Shown here one piece after another: positions 48,638-57,518 of a stretch of DNA of 64,000 nucleotides. Every line of letters begins with the position of its first letter. Position 1 is the first letter of the stretch. The position numbers and the translations under genes are program-made. The notes beneath the pieces were generated by a model, which saw only the letters and a list, made by a program, of their open reading frames with translations, did not search any database and had not been told where the DNA came from. Origin of the DNA: Lachnospiraceae bacterium 28-4 (lineage in GTDB: Bacteria > Bacillota > Clostridia > Lachnospirales > Lachnospiraceae); NCBI GenBank assembly GCA_000403275.2, contig KE159600.1, forward strand, positions 1 to 64,000. Reading direction: 5' to 3'.

Positions 48638-49786
48638 TTAGCAAAATATCCTGCAATACTCTTTTATAAAAGGAAATATATAATTGGGCGTATTAATAAA
48701 AGTTTTTCCTCTCTCTGTCAGGTTTTTTATAATCTCTCCATCTGCAGCGGCCACCAGAATTACTTTGTTTTCCTGTTCGCCTATTTCCGATAAGTGATAT
48801 ATCGGTATGCTTTCATCCACTGCTTCCTTATTTCTGTCATCGGAAATAATAAAACCTTTAATATGCCCTCCTCTGTCTTGCAAAAAACGATATAATGCCT
48901 TTCCTCTTTGCCCTGCGCCATAAATCAATACATCCTTATCCCTGCATAAAGCTATAATTGACTTGATTTCTTCTTTTATCCTCTGTTTTTTATCCAGGGA
49001 CTTTCTGTTTATCTCCATGCCCTTCTCAAAAGAATGAACTAACTCTTCATTGTATTCTTTTACAATAATATTTCTATATGCTTTTACCTGTCGTTCATCC
49101 AAAGCATAGTCCCATGGAAAAGATAAGGCAGAAAAACAATTAAATATATACTTTTTCGTATCCTCATTTAACTTAAACGCCGCCATGTTAGGCAGCTCAT
49201 CATATTCTGGGAGAATTTTGTCGGCAACCACACAGTCAAATAAAACTCTGGTCGCGATCGCATTCGTATTCTCCCCTGCATGCGCGAATATGATATCATC
49301 AAGAACTACGACAGCATGGTCGCCTAAATAGGGAAGGCATACTAGAAAATCCAATAATTCTCCTGGCAAATAATGCGTGGTGTCCAATATTAACATATCA
49401 AACGGCCCGCTCTGTACTATTTCCGGAAGAACCTCCGCAATGGTTTTTCCCAACACTAAATGATGGTTTTTTAAACTTTTTAAATAGGGATCGGCATCTT
49501 TAATCTGATAACCACATTCTTTAGAAGTATCATAATGATATGTATAAGACAAATCTATGGAATACATCTCACTATCCAGATCCAGCTTATCTAAGCAATT
49601 CAATATGACGCATGTGGTGCCTCCGCCCGAAACACCAATCTCCAAAATCTTTGCCGGTCTGTTCTCTTTTATTAACTGACATATAAAACCCAGATATTTT
49701 TCCGGAAGTTCCGATTTGCACTCTCCCAGTTTATGAAAAATATCGGTTGCATCAAATTTCTGCTTTTCTATACGCATATATGACAT
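48638..49786 (-). CDS. CmcI-like SAM methyltransferase with C-terminal Rossmann module
   Basis: 382 residues; AGGAGG before the ATG. ILEIGVSGGGTTCVILNCL near 45, MYSIDLSYTYHY near 72 and MLILDTTHYLPGELLDFL near 135 define a class I methyltransferase of the cephalosporin-hydroxylase/CmcI type. Residues about 283-382 are the Rossmann module: DVLIYGAGQRGKALYRFL and KVILVAAADGEII. Probably modifies a sugar, but no acceptor can be read. Confidence 0.83.
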   Translation of the reverse strand: MSYMRIEKQKFDATDIFHKLGECKSELPEKYLGFICQLIKENRPAKILEIGVSGGGTTCVILNCLDKLDLDSEMYSIDLSYTYHYDTSKECGYQIKDADPYLKSLKNHHLVLGKTIAEVLPEIVQSGPFDMLILDTTHYLPGELLDFLVCLPYLGDHAVVVLDDIIFAHAGENTNAIATRVLFDCVVADKILPEYDELPNMAAFKLNEDTKKYIFNCFSALSFPWDYALDERQVKAYRNIIVKEYNEELVHSFEKGMEINRKSLDKKQRIKEEIKSIIALCRDKDVLIYGAGQRGKALYRFLQDRGGHIKGFIISDDRNKEAVDESIPIYHLSEIGEQENKVILVAAADGEIIKNLTERGKTFINTPNYIFPFIKEYCRIFC

Positions 49787-49811
49787 AATCCTCCTATGCT
49801 CTCAGTTTGAT

Positions 49812-50972
49812 CTACTCTCCCGACACCTGCACCGCCGGTTCTACTGCATCCGTATCATGTGCCGTGAATCCCCTGCATTTCTTGCAAAAATTGGTATACC
49901 CTTTCTCCGTATAACCCAGCCGGAACTCCACCAGTTCTTTCTTTCTATCTTCCGTATGGGTTCTCAGATCATAGCATTCTTCCTCATCCTGTCCGCCCGC
50001 AATGCCCGCAACGGCTGCATAGGCCGCATAATTACAGCTGAATAATTTGCCGTCCCTCAGCTCCTGCCATGTCTGGCCGCACTCCGATCGATGGCGTATC
50101 AGTTCTTCCTCGGTCAGCATGGAATAATCCGTCCTCTCCGGTGCCAGGTCAACCCAGCTCGCCACTTTATTAATATAATACCTAATCCGATATTTTTCCA
50201 GCTTCCTAATCAGTGTATCAAACTGCTCCCCGTACTGCGGTACCGCGCTCCGGTAATCATCCACTACAATCTCCACTGCGCATTTACTTAATTTTTCCAA
50301 TGTTTCATCGGACGGAACCACAGTCCCATTAGTAGCGGTACGCATCGTCCCTATCCTGTCACCATAACTGCCGTTAATATAAGCGATCAAATCTGCCGTA
50401 TGCTGATATAGCATCGGCTCTCCCCCGCTTACATGGAACTGCATGACATAATCCACATGGGAAAAGAACAGATCCACATCCGCTTTCAGTGCTTCCCATT
50501 CCCTGACATAAAACTGCTTCGCAAACGGGTTGAAATTCAGGCAATGTCTGCACTTCAAATTACAGGCGGTGCTTGGTAAAAATGATATATTCAGAAAACA
50601 TACTTTATCATGCCGATAAAGATAATAAATGGAAATAAACTCTTCAATCAGAAAAAAATGCATGTCTTGTCTATAGCCGCATTTATGCAGTTGCTCGATT
50701 GCTCCAGCACGGTCATACTGGGAAATTGTCAGGATAATTCCCTCATCCTCATTTAGCGATACCTGATCAAGTCCCATACAGGTTTTTCCGTTTATCGGTT
50801 CCTTCTGTTTTTCGGGATTATTGTCGATATAACCAATCACGGGTACTTCACCCTGAAAAGATTGCAGGAACTGTCTTCCGTAATCACCGCAGCCAAACAG
50901 CCAAAACCCCTTTTTTTCAACTATCCTGCCATATACTTCATCATATTCATGTCCTTTATTTTTCCAACGCAT
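49812..50972 (-). CDS. Rossmann-module / radical SAM fusion protein
   Basis: 386 residues. Residues 20-110 are the Rossmann module (KGFWLFGCGDYGRQFLQSF). The radical SAM domain has C137-x3-C141-x2-C144 in STACNLKCRHCLNF, VSGGEPMLYQH near 181 and an auxiliary-type end with FSCNYAAYAA and NFCKKCRGF. It is the fourth radical SAM protein in this operon and is related in outline to the three at 30490-32986, which lack the Rossmann part. Substrate unknown. Confidence 0.85.
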   Translation of the reverse strand: MRWKNKGHEYDEVYGRIVEKKGFWLFGCGDYGRQFLQSFQGEVPVIGYIDNNPEKQKEPINGKTCMGLDQVSLNEDEGIILTISQYDRAGAIEQLHKCGYRQDMHFFLIEEFISIYYLYRHDKVCFLNISFLPSTACNLKCRHCLNFNPFAKQFYVREWEALKADVDLFFSHVDYVMQFHVSGGEPMLYQHTADLIAYINGSYGDRIGTMRTATNGTVVPSDETLEKLSKCAVEIVVDDYRSAVPQYGEQFDTLIRKLEKYRIRYYINKVASWVDLAPERTDYSMLTEEELIRHRSECGQTWQELRDGKLFSCNYAAYAAVAGIAGGQDEEECYDLRTHTEDRKKELVEFRLGYTEKGYTNFCKKCRGFTAHDTDAVEPAVQVSGE

Positions 50973-51005
50973 CCTATTTCCTGCTCCCTGTTCTTTATCT
51001 GCATT

Positions 51006-51974
51006 CTATATTTTATATTGCAGGATCTCCTCAAACCGTCTGATCCATTCCGTCCTGTTCGCATTTAACATTCTGTACTCTTTCTCATACTCCCGCATCA
51101 GCTCCAGGCTCTCCTTTAACACATTCCCATCTTTCAGTTCGTAAGCAAGTTCCGCCATATAGCTGCTATGATAGACCAAAATACGTTTGATGAAATCCAT
51201 GACCAGCGGCTCCACATTATGCTCTTCAAGTCTCCGCTGCACCATTCGATAAGCCCTGATATTGTCCTGCTTTCTTGCCAGATCCGGCAGATGGCATCCG
51301 GACGAAGATCTCTGTAAATAGTGATAGAAGCTCCTGTCCACATAAACTGCCCGTCCGGTATTTAAAGCGCACTGCGCCAGATACAAGACATCCCCTCCCA
51401 GCCTCATACTTTCATCAAACAGTATCGGTCTATCTGAATTATCATAAATCACCTTTCTCTTATACAATTTATCCCATATATAGGCAAATGTTCGATAGGC
51501 ATCTCTTTCATATAAATAGCGCAAAAGCATCTTTCCGTCAAATACTGTAGGTTCCACAGACTTCTCATTCCGTACCGTAATCCGCGTCTTTCCGGCTTCT
51601 TCAAATTCCCGGAAGAACCCTCCGATCGCCATATCCGCATCTGCATCTTCCAATGCTTTTATCAGGCTTTCATACATATCCGGCTCAATCCAGTCATCAC
51701 AATCCATAAAGCCTATGTAATCCCCCGAGGCTTCATACAGTCCGCGATTCCTCGCATTGCTTTCTCCGCAATTCCTCTGATGAACTGCAATGACTCTGTC
51801 ATCCCGCGCTGCGAACTGATCCACGATTTCCCCGGAGCCATCTGTGGAGCCGTCATCCACGCAGATAATCTCCATATTCCGATATGTCTGTGAAACAGCG
51901 CTTTCCAGACACCGTTCCAGATAATTTACGGTATTATACACTGGTATGATAACCGATACCTTCTTACTCTGCAT
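51006..51974 (-). CDS. family 2 glycosyltransferase
   Basis: 322 residues with no added module. VSVIIPVYNTVNYLERCLES at the start, CVDDGSTDGSGE near 38 and FMDCDDWIEPDMYES near 90 are the GT-A motifs, and RLGGDVLYLAQCAL near 192 is the acceptor-binding region. It overlaps the upstream TagD-oxidoreductase gene by 11 bases. Donor unknown. Confidence 0.92.
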   Translation of the reverse strand: MQSKKVSVIIPVYNTVNYLERCLESAVSQTYRNMEIICVDDGSTDGSGEIVDQFAARDDRVIAVHQRNCGESNARNRGLYEASGDYIGFMDCDDWIEPDMYESLIKALEDADADMAIGGFFREFEEAGKTRITVRNEKSVEPTVFDGKMLLRYLYERDAYRTFAYIWDKLYKRKVIYDNSDRPILFDESMRLGGDVLYLAQCALNTGRAVYVDRSFYHYLQRSSSGCHLPDLARKQDNIRAYRMVQRRLEEHNVEPLVMDFIKRILVYHSSYMAELAYELKDGNVLKESLELMREYEKEYRMLNANRTEWIRRFEEILQYKI

Positions 51975-53304
51975 CCCTCGCCCCCATAAACCTCTCCATC
52001 ACCCCAGCCAGAGCGATCGATTCCTTCGATCCAAATTTCTCATTATCCAACTCCCCCTTATTGATCTGCACGGCAAAATCCTTCACCTCATACCGCAGAC
52101 CGTCCCCATAAAAAGGCACTTCATACCTGTCGATCTTTCCCGGATCTTCATATCTGACCTCAAAATATTTCGTCAGCCACCACGGAGACGGAGCCAGCAC
52201 ATATCCCTTCGTCCCAGCAATCACCAACTGCCCTTCCGACTTCACGCCCACACCGCTCTTGCTCGCAGCCATCCCTCTCTCATAAACAAAATTCGCTTTT
52301 GTATACAGATCCACTCCTTGTTCATCCAAAATACTGTGAAACTGTACATCCTTATAATCCGTTCCCATAAACCGCAGGATTGGAAGCATCGTATGGCTGC
52401 CGAACTCCGTGAATCCGCCGCCATATTTCACATCTGTCCTTTCTCTCGATCCCTCCGCCGTCAGTCTGGTAAAGCAGGCCTCCACATCACAAACTTTACC
52501 GATCACACCGCTTTCCACCACCTGGCAAAGCTTTTCAAAGCCGGGACAGTAAGCGGTTTTCAGCGCTTCCATCAGCACCATGCCCTTCTCTCCCGCTATC
52601 CCGTACAATTCCTCTGCCTGCCGCCTCGAAAACGCCAGCGGTTTCTCGCACAACACGTGTCTTCCGCGGAGAAGCGCCTCTTTTGTATAACTATAATGAA
52701 ATTCATGAGGAGCCGCTATATATACCGCATCTATCTCATCCAAAAACTTTTCATATTCTTCATAATAAGCGTTTAACCCGTTCTTCTCGGCAAAAGCCTC
52801 CACACTCTCCTTATGTGGATTATACACGCTTTTGCTTTCAATACCACTGACAAATTTTGTCTCCGCCGCAAAGCGCTTCGCGATACGCCCCGTTCCCACT
52901 ATCCCCAGGCGGATGATCGGATATAGCTTCTCCCTGAGCATCGTGCTGGAAATATCCTTCGTCCTCTCCAAATAAACGACCTGACATTTCCCTTTCAAAT
53001 AATCGAAAGCTCCTGTCCAGTCAGATCCCACCGTAAAAATATCGATGCCATATTTTACAATATCCTCTTCCTTCTGCCCGGGATGATCTTCTATGATAAT
53101 CTCATCCGCCAGGCCGGTTTTCCTTATATTTTCCACGCGGGCCAGCAAGGGTTCTTCCACGTTCAGTTTCCCCCTCATCCTGTCATACTGCTCCGTAGTC
53201 ACCCCTACGATCAGATAATCGCCCAATTCCTTTGCTCTTTTCAACAACCGGTAATGCCCCGCGTGAAACAGGTCAAAAGAACCGTATGTTATGACTTTTT
53301 TCAT
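51964..53304 (-). CDS. TagD-like cytidylyltransferase / Gfo-Idh-MocA oxidoreductase fusion
   Basis: 446 residues from the ATG at 53304 (CAGGAAG upstream). The first ~130 residues are a cytidylyltransferase of the glycerol-3-phosphate type: YGSFDLFHAGHYRLLKRAK with the HxGH motif and ERTKDISSTMLREK. Residues about 135-446 are a Gfo/Idh/MocA NAD(P) oxidoreductase: LGIVGTGRIAKRFA, HVLCEKPLAFSRRQAEEL with the EKP motif, and YGGGFTEFGSHTML. It may reduce a keto precursor and activate the phosphate ester as a CDP derivative, for LicD or the TagF-like enzyme next door. The substrate is not known. Confidence 0.85.
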   Translation of the reverse strand: MKKVITYGSFDLFHAGHYRLLKRAKELGDYLIVGVTTEQYDRMRGKLNVEEPLLARVENIRKTGLADEIIIEDHPGQKEEDIVKYGIDIFTVGSDWTGAFDYLKGKCQVVYLERTKDISSTMLREKLYPIIRLGIVGTGRIAKRFAAETKFVSGIESKSVYNPHKESVEAFAEKNGLNAYYEEYEKFLDEIDAVYIAAPHEFHYSYTKEALLRGRHVLCEKPLAFSRRQAEELYGIAGEKGMVLMEALKTAYCPGFEKLCQVVESGVIGKVCDVEACFTRLTAEGSRERTDVKYGGGFTEFGSHTMLPILRFMGTDYKDVQFHSILDEQGVDLYTKANFVYERGMAASKSGVGVKSEGQLVIAGTKGYVLAPSPWWLTKYFEVRYEDPGKIDRYEVPFYGDGLRYEVKDFAVQINKGELDNEKFGSKESIALAGVMERFMGARDAE

Positions 53305-53320
53305 GGCCGCTTCCTGCCTT

Positions 53321-54160
53321 TCATACATTTTCCCCTCTCACTGGATCACCTAACTCGAGTTTCGTTACCGGATGCACCTTCCGCTGTTCCGGCGGGGGCA
53401 GTTCCATATACTTTCCGAATTTAAAAGAAAGATACCCGTCCACATCCTGAATTCCCCAAAACATTTCCCCCTCAAACTCTATTTTTTCACTCTTCTCATA
53501 CCATTTCCGTAAGTATCCGTATTCTCCGTTTGGTGTGGGGAACATAAGGATCCTCACCCATTCCGTATCCTTTTGGTTCCATCTCTTTACCAACCTGCCA
53601 TAATGTCCATACAATTTTTCTGCGGGAATTCTCTCCAAGCATCCGTACCACCATCTTAGCCACTTTTTCCCGGATGCTGTTTTTCCCACCGGGGCCCACA
53701 TTATCTTCCTGACGCAAAAGCAGTGAAAATTCTGCCACGTCCTTATCCACTTAACATCCGAAACCGTATCCAACGGAAAAATATCAATAAAAATCCCTTG
53801 TTCATAAGGCATATGCTCCTGGTACTCCCGCAGAAATTTCGTTCCTTTCCTGCGCAGTTTGCCATATCCCCAACGGTATCCCGGCGTATTCCTGTGATCC
53901 TGAAAGTAAAATCTGCCATGATCCAGTTCCTTTTCACAGGCATCCCGGAACTTCTCATATTCCTCCCTCAAAAATGCTACATCCGCATCATCATCCCATG
54001 GAATATAACCTTGATGACGGACTGCCCCCAACAGGGTTCCGGCTATAATGTTGTAATGAATCCCGCAAAGCCCGCATATCCTGTCCACTTCTTTCAACAT
54101 TTCCAGCTGTATCAGCTGAACCTGCCTCAATTCGTCATCCGTCAGATGGTGTACCTTCAT
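53321..54160 (-). CDS. licD: LicD family phosphotransferase
   Basis: 279 residues. The diagnostic segment YNIIAGTLLGAVRHQGYIPW followed by DDDADVAF near 37-60 holds the metal-binding Asp residues; GIFIDIFPLD near 143 is the second conserved element. LicD proteins move phosphocholine or related groups from CDP derivatives to a sugar. The start overlaps the TagF-like gene by four bases (ATGA). Possible donors made in this window are the CDP product of the downstream fusion enzyme and the CMP-phosphonate. Confidence 0.92.
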   Translation of the reverse strand: MKVHHLTDDELRQVQLIQLEMLKEVDRICGLCGIHYNIIAGTLLGAVRHQGYIPWDDDADVAFLREEYEKFRDACEKELDHGRFYFQDHRNTPGYRWGYGKLRRKGTKFLREYQEHMPYEQGIFIDIFPLDTVSDVKWIRTWQNFHCFCVRKIMWAPVGKTASGKKWLRWWYGCLERIPAEKLYGHYGRLVKRWNQKDTEWVRILMFPTPNGEYGYLRKWYEKSEKIEFEGEMFWGIQDVDGYLSFKFGKYMELPPPEQRKVHPVTKLELGDPVRGENV

Positions 54161-55482
54161 TCCTCCAAAACCTCGCAGTCCATAATCATAACAGGTTTCC
54201 CCTGCTGCCGGAACAGCTCTGTCACCGAACTTCTGTCACCATAATATGCGTCCGCCATCTTCACAGCCCGATGCAGGTCTCCGGAATCATCATAGATCCC
54301 TATTTTCTCCTTTTTATATTGTTCCACCAGATCGAGATAAGGCCTGACTGCTCCCGGGTTCATCGATTTTGCCGTATCCAGGCTTAAGGGGTGCGGCCTC
54401 CATAAAAGCACTACATCATCCCTTCTTCCAAAAATCCGAAATACCCATTCCATCTTTTTAAAAAAGCCGTCGCTGTTCTCCTTCATCAGTCTGCTCAAAT
54501 GCGTATTAAAAAAAATAACTTTTTTATTCCCGCCGCCCAACAGTTCCTTCCAGTCTCCAGGCAATGCCTCTTCTCCTTCTTCCCGATACAATGCATCCAG
54601 CTTCGGCGAACCCCATGCCTGAAATTTATCTTCCATTTTCTGTCCCTGTTTTTGCACCAATTCCGGAAGAGTTTCTTCAAAATATCTGATATACTGTTCC
54701 CTTACCTTTTCCGACTGCAATACAACAATATCCGCATAAATAACGCCCGGCAGCAAACAGTAAGTATCTTCCACCATATCATTTTGATGTATAAAGTAAG
54801 GTATATATACTAACTTTTCCGTATACTGTTTTATTCTGGAAGCATAAAACAGAGGATGTACCGTCGTCACATAATTGTACTGGTCATATGGGTTATGAAT
54901 AAAAATAATATCCGGACGTTCCTTTTCCAAAGAAAACTTTTCCCAGTCGGCTACCGGAACATCAGGCGGAAAATCTTCCCCTTCATAGCGCATCTCTCCC
55001 AAAGTTCCGTCCGCTTTTTTATCAAAATAAGGAATCGGCATTACGGTACTGATCCAATCCCTGTCTTCGCTGGCTGCTTTCCATATGCTTTCCAGCGAAT
55101 CCCACATGGAAACTTTATAAGGAAGAAAAACAGCCAGTTTCTGTTCTTTTATTCCATGGATGAGTTCCTCCCTTGCCTCTGCACATTTATCCGCTATCTG
55201 CATGCCAATGCTTGCCGAAGTTCCCGATCCATCCGATGGAATCGAAGAGGCACAGCCGTAAATCAGCTCGCATAATTCTTCCAGCAGACCCACCGTCCTC
55301 GTTCCTGCCCCTTCCGCCTGTTCTATCGCGTTTCCTATTGCAATAGCAGCCTCCTGGCAGTCCGCAAGGAGCGATACTGCTTCTTCTTCCTGTGAACTTC
55401 CTATAAACTGCCGAATCTCTCCTACTGCGCCGAACAGCGTATCCATGATTTCCAAAAGCCTGTTCTTTTCCCGTTTCCTCAT
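54157..55482 (-). CDS. CDP-glycerol glycerophosphotransferase-like (TagF-type) protein
   Basis: 441 residues. The first ~110 residues are a helical domain (RLLEIMDTLFGAVGEIRQFI), reminiscent of the small protein encoded just upstream. The rest is a GT-B fold like TagB/TagF: VFLPYKVSMWDSLES near 117, LLWRPHPLSLDTAKSM near 365 with the conserved RxHP, and AYYGDRSSVTELFRQQGKPV near 413. Such enzymes transfer glycerol phosphate or a similar unit from a CDP donor. It is the first large gene after a strong terminator that ends 28 bases upstream. Confidence 0.8.
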   Translation of the reverse strand: MRKREKNRLLEIMDTLFGAVGEIRQFIGSSQEEEAVSLLADCQEAAIAIGNAIEQAEGAGTRTVGLLEELCELIYGCASSIPSDGSGTSASIGMQIADKCAEAREELIHGIKEQKLAVFLPYKVSMWDSLESIWKAASEDRDWISTVMPIPYFDKKADGTLGEMRYEGEDFPPDVPVADWEKFSLEKERPDIIFIHNPYDQYNYVTTVHPLFYASRIKQYTEKLVYIPYFIHQNDMVEDTYCLLPGVIYADIVVLQSEKVREQYIRYFEETLPELVQKQGQKMEDKFQAWGSPKLDALYREEGEEALPGDWKELLGGGNKKVIFFNTHLSRLMKENSDGFFKKMEWVFRIFGRRDDVVLLWRPHPLSLDTAKSMNPGAVRPYLDLVEQYKKEKIGIYDDSGDLHRAVKMADAYYGDRSSVTELFRQQGKPVMIMDCEVLEE

Positions 55483-55504
55483 CGATCACCCTTAATGCTT
55501 TCCT

Positions 55505-55537
55505 TAAAAATGTGCCCCTATTATAAATAGGGGCACA
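55505..55537 (-). terminator. strong terminator/attenuator before the glycan operon
   Basis: Perfect 12-bp stem TGTGCCCCTATT (55511-55522) and AATAGGGGCACA (55526-55537) with a 3-base loop. On the minus strand it is followed by TTTTTAAGG. It lies after the helical-protein gene but 22 bases before the ATG at 55482, in the untranslated leader of the long operon. Confidence 0.85.
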
Positions 55538-55671
55538 CAAATAAAAAATATATATGTATGCCTCCATGCATCTTGCCGCTGATATCCCTTCAGCCGAAAT
55601 TATTATCCAAATAACTGAAAACAAACTCCATATATATTTTATCGGTCATAATGCAAAAGAACTGAACCCCG

Positions 55672-56025
55672 TTACCTGGCCGCCTCTTTCAAATCGTTCA
55701 GGAAAGGAACCACAGCCTCTTCCAGTATACGGGCAATTTTCTCATCCTCTTTGTCCCTGATCGCTGCTCCAAGCTCCATCAGACTTGCATTTAACTCCTG
55801 TTTCTCCGTATGTATTTTTTCCATATCCACTACATCGGTAATCCTGTTGTAAATTTCTATTACCCAGTTTAAGCCGTCGATACACTGTTTCTGGAATTCA
55901 TCCGTATCCGGCTGCCTGTCCCCCCTCAATTCCCCACAAAGAGTTCCAATTCCCGGAATCAATTTTTCCAGATATTCTCCCGCCGCTTTTAATGCCTCTT
56001 TCTTTTCTTCCTGCAAGTGATCCAT
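55672..56025 (-). CDS. small helical protein of unknown function
   Basis: 117 residues from the ATG at 56025, 8 bases after GGAGG; a start 5 codons earlier is less well placed. All-helical, acidic, no membrane segment: repeated heptad-like stretches such as KEALKAAGEYLEKLIPGIG and EKQELNASLMELGAAIRDKE. It has the look of a four-helix chaperone-like protein and resembles the N-terminal domain of the TagF-like protein downstream. It has its own promoter and is followed by a strong terminator. Function unknown. Confidence 0.65.
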   Translation of the reverse strand: MDHLQEEKKEALKAAGEYLEKLIPGIGTLCGELRGDRQPDTDEFQKQCIDGLNWVIEIYNRITDVVDMEKIHTEKQELNASLMELGAAIRDKEDEKIARILEEAVVPFLNDLKEAAR

Positions 56026-56056
56026 TACTGTAGCCTCCATCCTTTTTATTCTTTTT

Positions 56057-56086
56057 ACTATATCACTTCCGAATATGTGCCGTCAA
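56057..56086 (-). promoter_or_regulatory. promoter of the small helical gene and probably of the long operon
   Basis: On the minus strand TTGACG (56086-56081) and TATAGT (56062-56057) are 18 bases apart, about 32 bases before the start at 56025. No better promoter was found between this gene and the start of the long glycan operon. Confidence 0.65.
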
Positions 56087-56150
56087 ATTTACGCAAGGAA
56101 ATAATATAATACATCTATAAAATACTTATAGAAAATATATTAGCTATTAG

Positions 56151-57368
56151 CTAAATATTGCTGAAATAGTATTTATTCTCCCCACCTTCAAAAGCTTCTC
56201 CCGACCATATATAAGCGTTATGTCCTGTCAGGACAATTTTCTTATCATACGTCTGAAAATATCTTCCATCACTCAGTCGATCGACAGACCGTAGCTCTGA
56301 CAGCTCATTATCCCATATTTCCAGCTTATCATACTCCTCGTTCACGATAAATAATAAATTCGTCTGTGTTACTGCAATCAAAGAGTATCCCTTCCGTCTG
56401 CCAAGTTCCACCAAAGCTGCTGCTGAAGACCCGGTAAAAATATCTTCCTTATGCGGATTAATTACTACAATATCATTAGGAATGGATGGATTATATTCAA
56501 TAATCACTATTCTCGGCCTGTAATCCTGCAGCGCATCCCAAACATGATAATCATACCCATCAATATCAATGCTCAGCACATCGATCTGTTCCGGCGCATG
56601 GTTATCACGCAATATGCTGTCCAATGTATTCGTTCTGAATCCAACAAATGCTTCCACACATGCAACCCGCGGGTAATCTGCATAATTACTGCGCAGCTTT
56701 TCTGCCCGCTCCCTATCTCCCTCTATAAACAAACCGGCAAATCCTCTTCTAACAATCAGCTCTCTGATATTACTCAAATATATTCCATCCCATCCGCCGA
56801 ACTCGACCGCATATTTCGATGTCGTTCCGATCTTATCGAAAATTGCCTTCAGTATGCCGTCCTCCCCATGTTGGCTGTTTACATTGTATGCATACTGATT
56901 CAGCCCTCTTCTACAGGTATCGTAATAATGGCTAAATTCCCTGTAACATATCATTTCCTCATCATTCTCCGGGGTAGGCAAAAGAGCTTCATTAAAAAAT
57001 TCTCTGCGATTTATAATTCCTGTCATTCGCCCTATTTTTTCATCTACAATGACCGCTTCCTCTATCGGATGATCCATAAACGCATCGTTCAGCAGCTTTA
57101 TCAGCTGTTTATCTTCCGTCCATCTGACAATCCCTTCCCAATCCTGTACACATATATCTCGCAGCCTCAGATTTCTGTCTTCGTTATCTATATTATGTTT
57201 CAAAAGCACTTGCCGGTTGATTGTACCGAGAAAGTGCCAGTCATTCTCATATATATAGAAATTCATATCCCGCTTATAATGCAAAGCCGTCACCATTAAA
57301 TCCCATAATGACTGGCCGCCTTTCATGCACCTTTGCCTTACCCCGAATTTTTGTATATTATTTATCAT
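56151..57368 (-). CDS. CBS-domain / FkbM-like methyltransferase fusion
   Basis: 405 residues from the ATG at 57368: the promoter predicted at 57397-57425 would start RNA near 57390, leaving a 22-base leader with GGAG, while the earlier ATG at 57386 would be nearly leaderless. Residues about 1-125 resemble a CBS pair (SLWDLMVTALHYKRDMNFYI; EEAVIVDEKIGRMTGIIN), a nucleotide-sensing module. The C-terminal part is an FkbM-like methyltransferase (YAVEFGGWDGIYLSNI, LFIEGDRERAEKL, VLSIDIDGYDYHVWDAL). CBS modules suggest control of activity by adenine nucleotides. Confidence 0.75.
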   Translation of the reverse strand: MINNIQKFGVRQRCMKGGQSLWDLMVTALHYKRDMNFYIYENDWHFLGTINRQVLLKHNIDNEDRNLRLRDICVQDWEGIVRWTEDKQLIKLLNDAFMDHPIEEAVIVDEKIGRMTGIINRREFFNEALLPTPENDEEMICYREFSHYYDTCRRGLNQYAYNVNSQHGEDGILKAIFDKIGTTSKYAVEFGGWDGIYLSNIRELIVRRGFAGLFIEGDRERAEKLRSNYADYPRVACVEAFVGFRTNTLDSILRDNHAPEQIDVLSIDIDGYDYHVWDALQDYRPRIVIIEYNPSIPNDIVVINPHKEDIFTGSSAAALVELGRRKGYSLIAVTQTNLLFIVNEEYDKLEIWDNELSELRSVDRLSDGRYFQTYDKKIVLTGHNAYIWSGEAFEGGENKYYFSNI

Positions 57369-57396
57369 TTTCTCTCTTAACTCCATTTTTTCTTTC

Positions 57397-57425
57397 AGTA
57401 TATACGAATTCCATTAGAACTTCAA
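57397..57425 (-). promoter_or_regulatory. promoter of the CBS-methyltransferase gene
   Basis: Minus-strand TTGAAG (57425-57420) and a perfect-type TATACT (57402-57397), 17 bases apart. Confidence 0.7.
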
Positions 57426-57447
57426 CCGTTATAAAAAATTATAAAAC

Positions 57448-57476
57448 TTGACAATTTTCATAAAATAAAGCAGAAT
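57448..57476 (+). promoter_or_regulatory. promoter of the fucosyltransferase-GT2 pair
   Basis: TTGACA (57448-57453) and CAGAAT (57471-57476) with a 17-base spacer, 42 bases before the ATG at 57519. It is back-to-back with the minus-strand promoter at 57397-57425. Confidence 0.6.
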
Positions 57477-57518
57477 AAAAACAGCATAGCAAATAAAACG
57501 GTAGATATAGGAGTGGCC

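Noticed and set aside
55540-55671. A riboswitch in the leader of the long operon
   Set aside because: Apart from the terminator I see no known aptamer consensus; the GC-rich part belongs to the end of the small gene.
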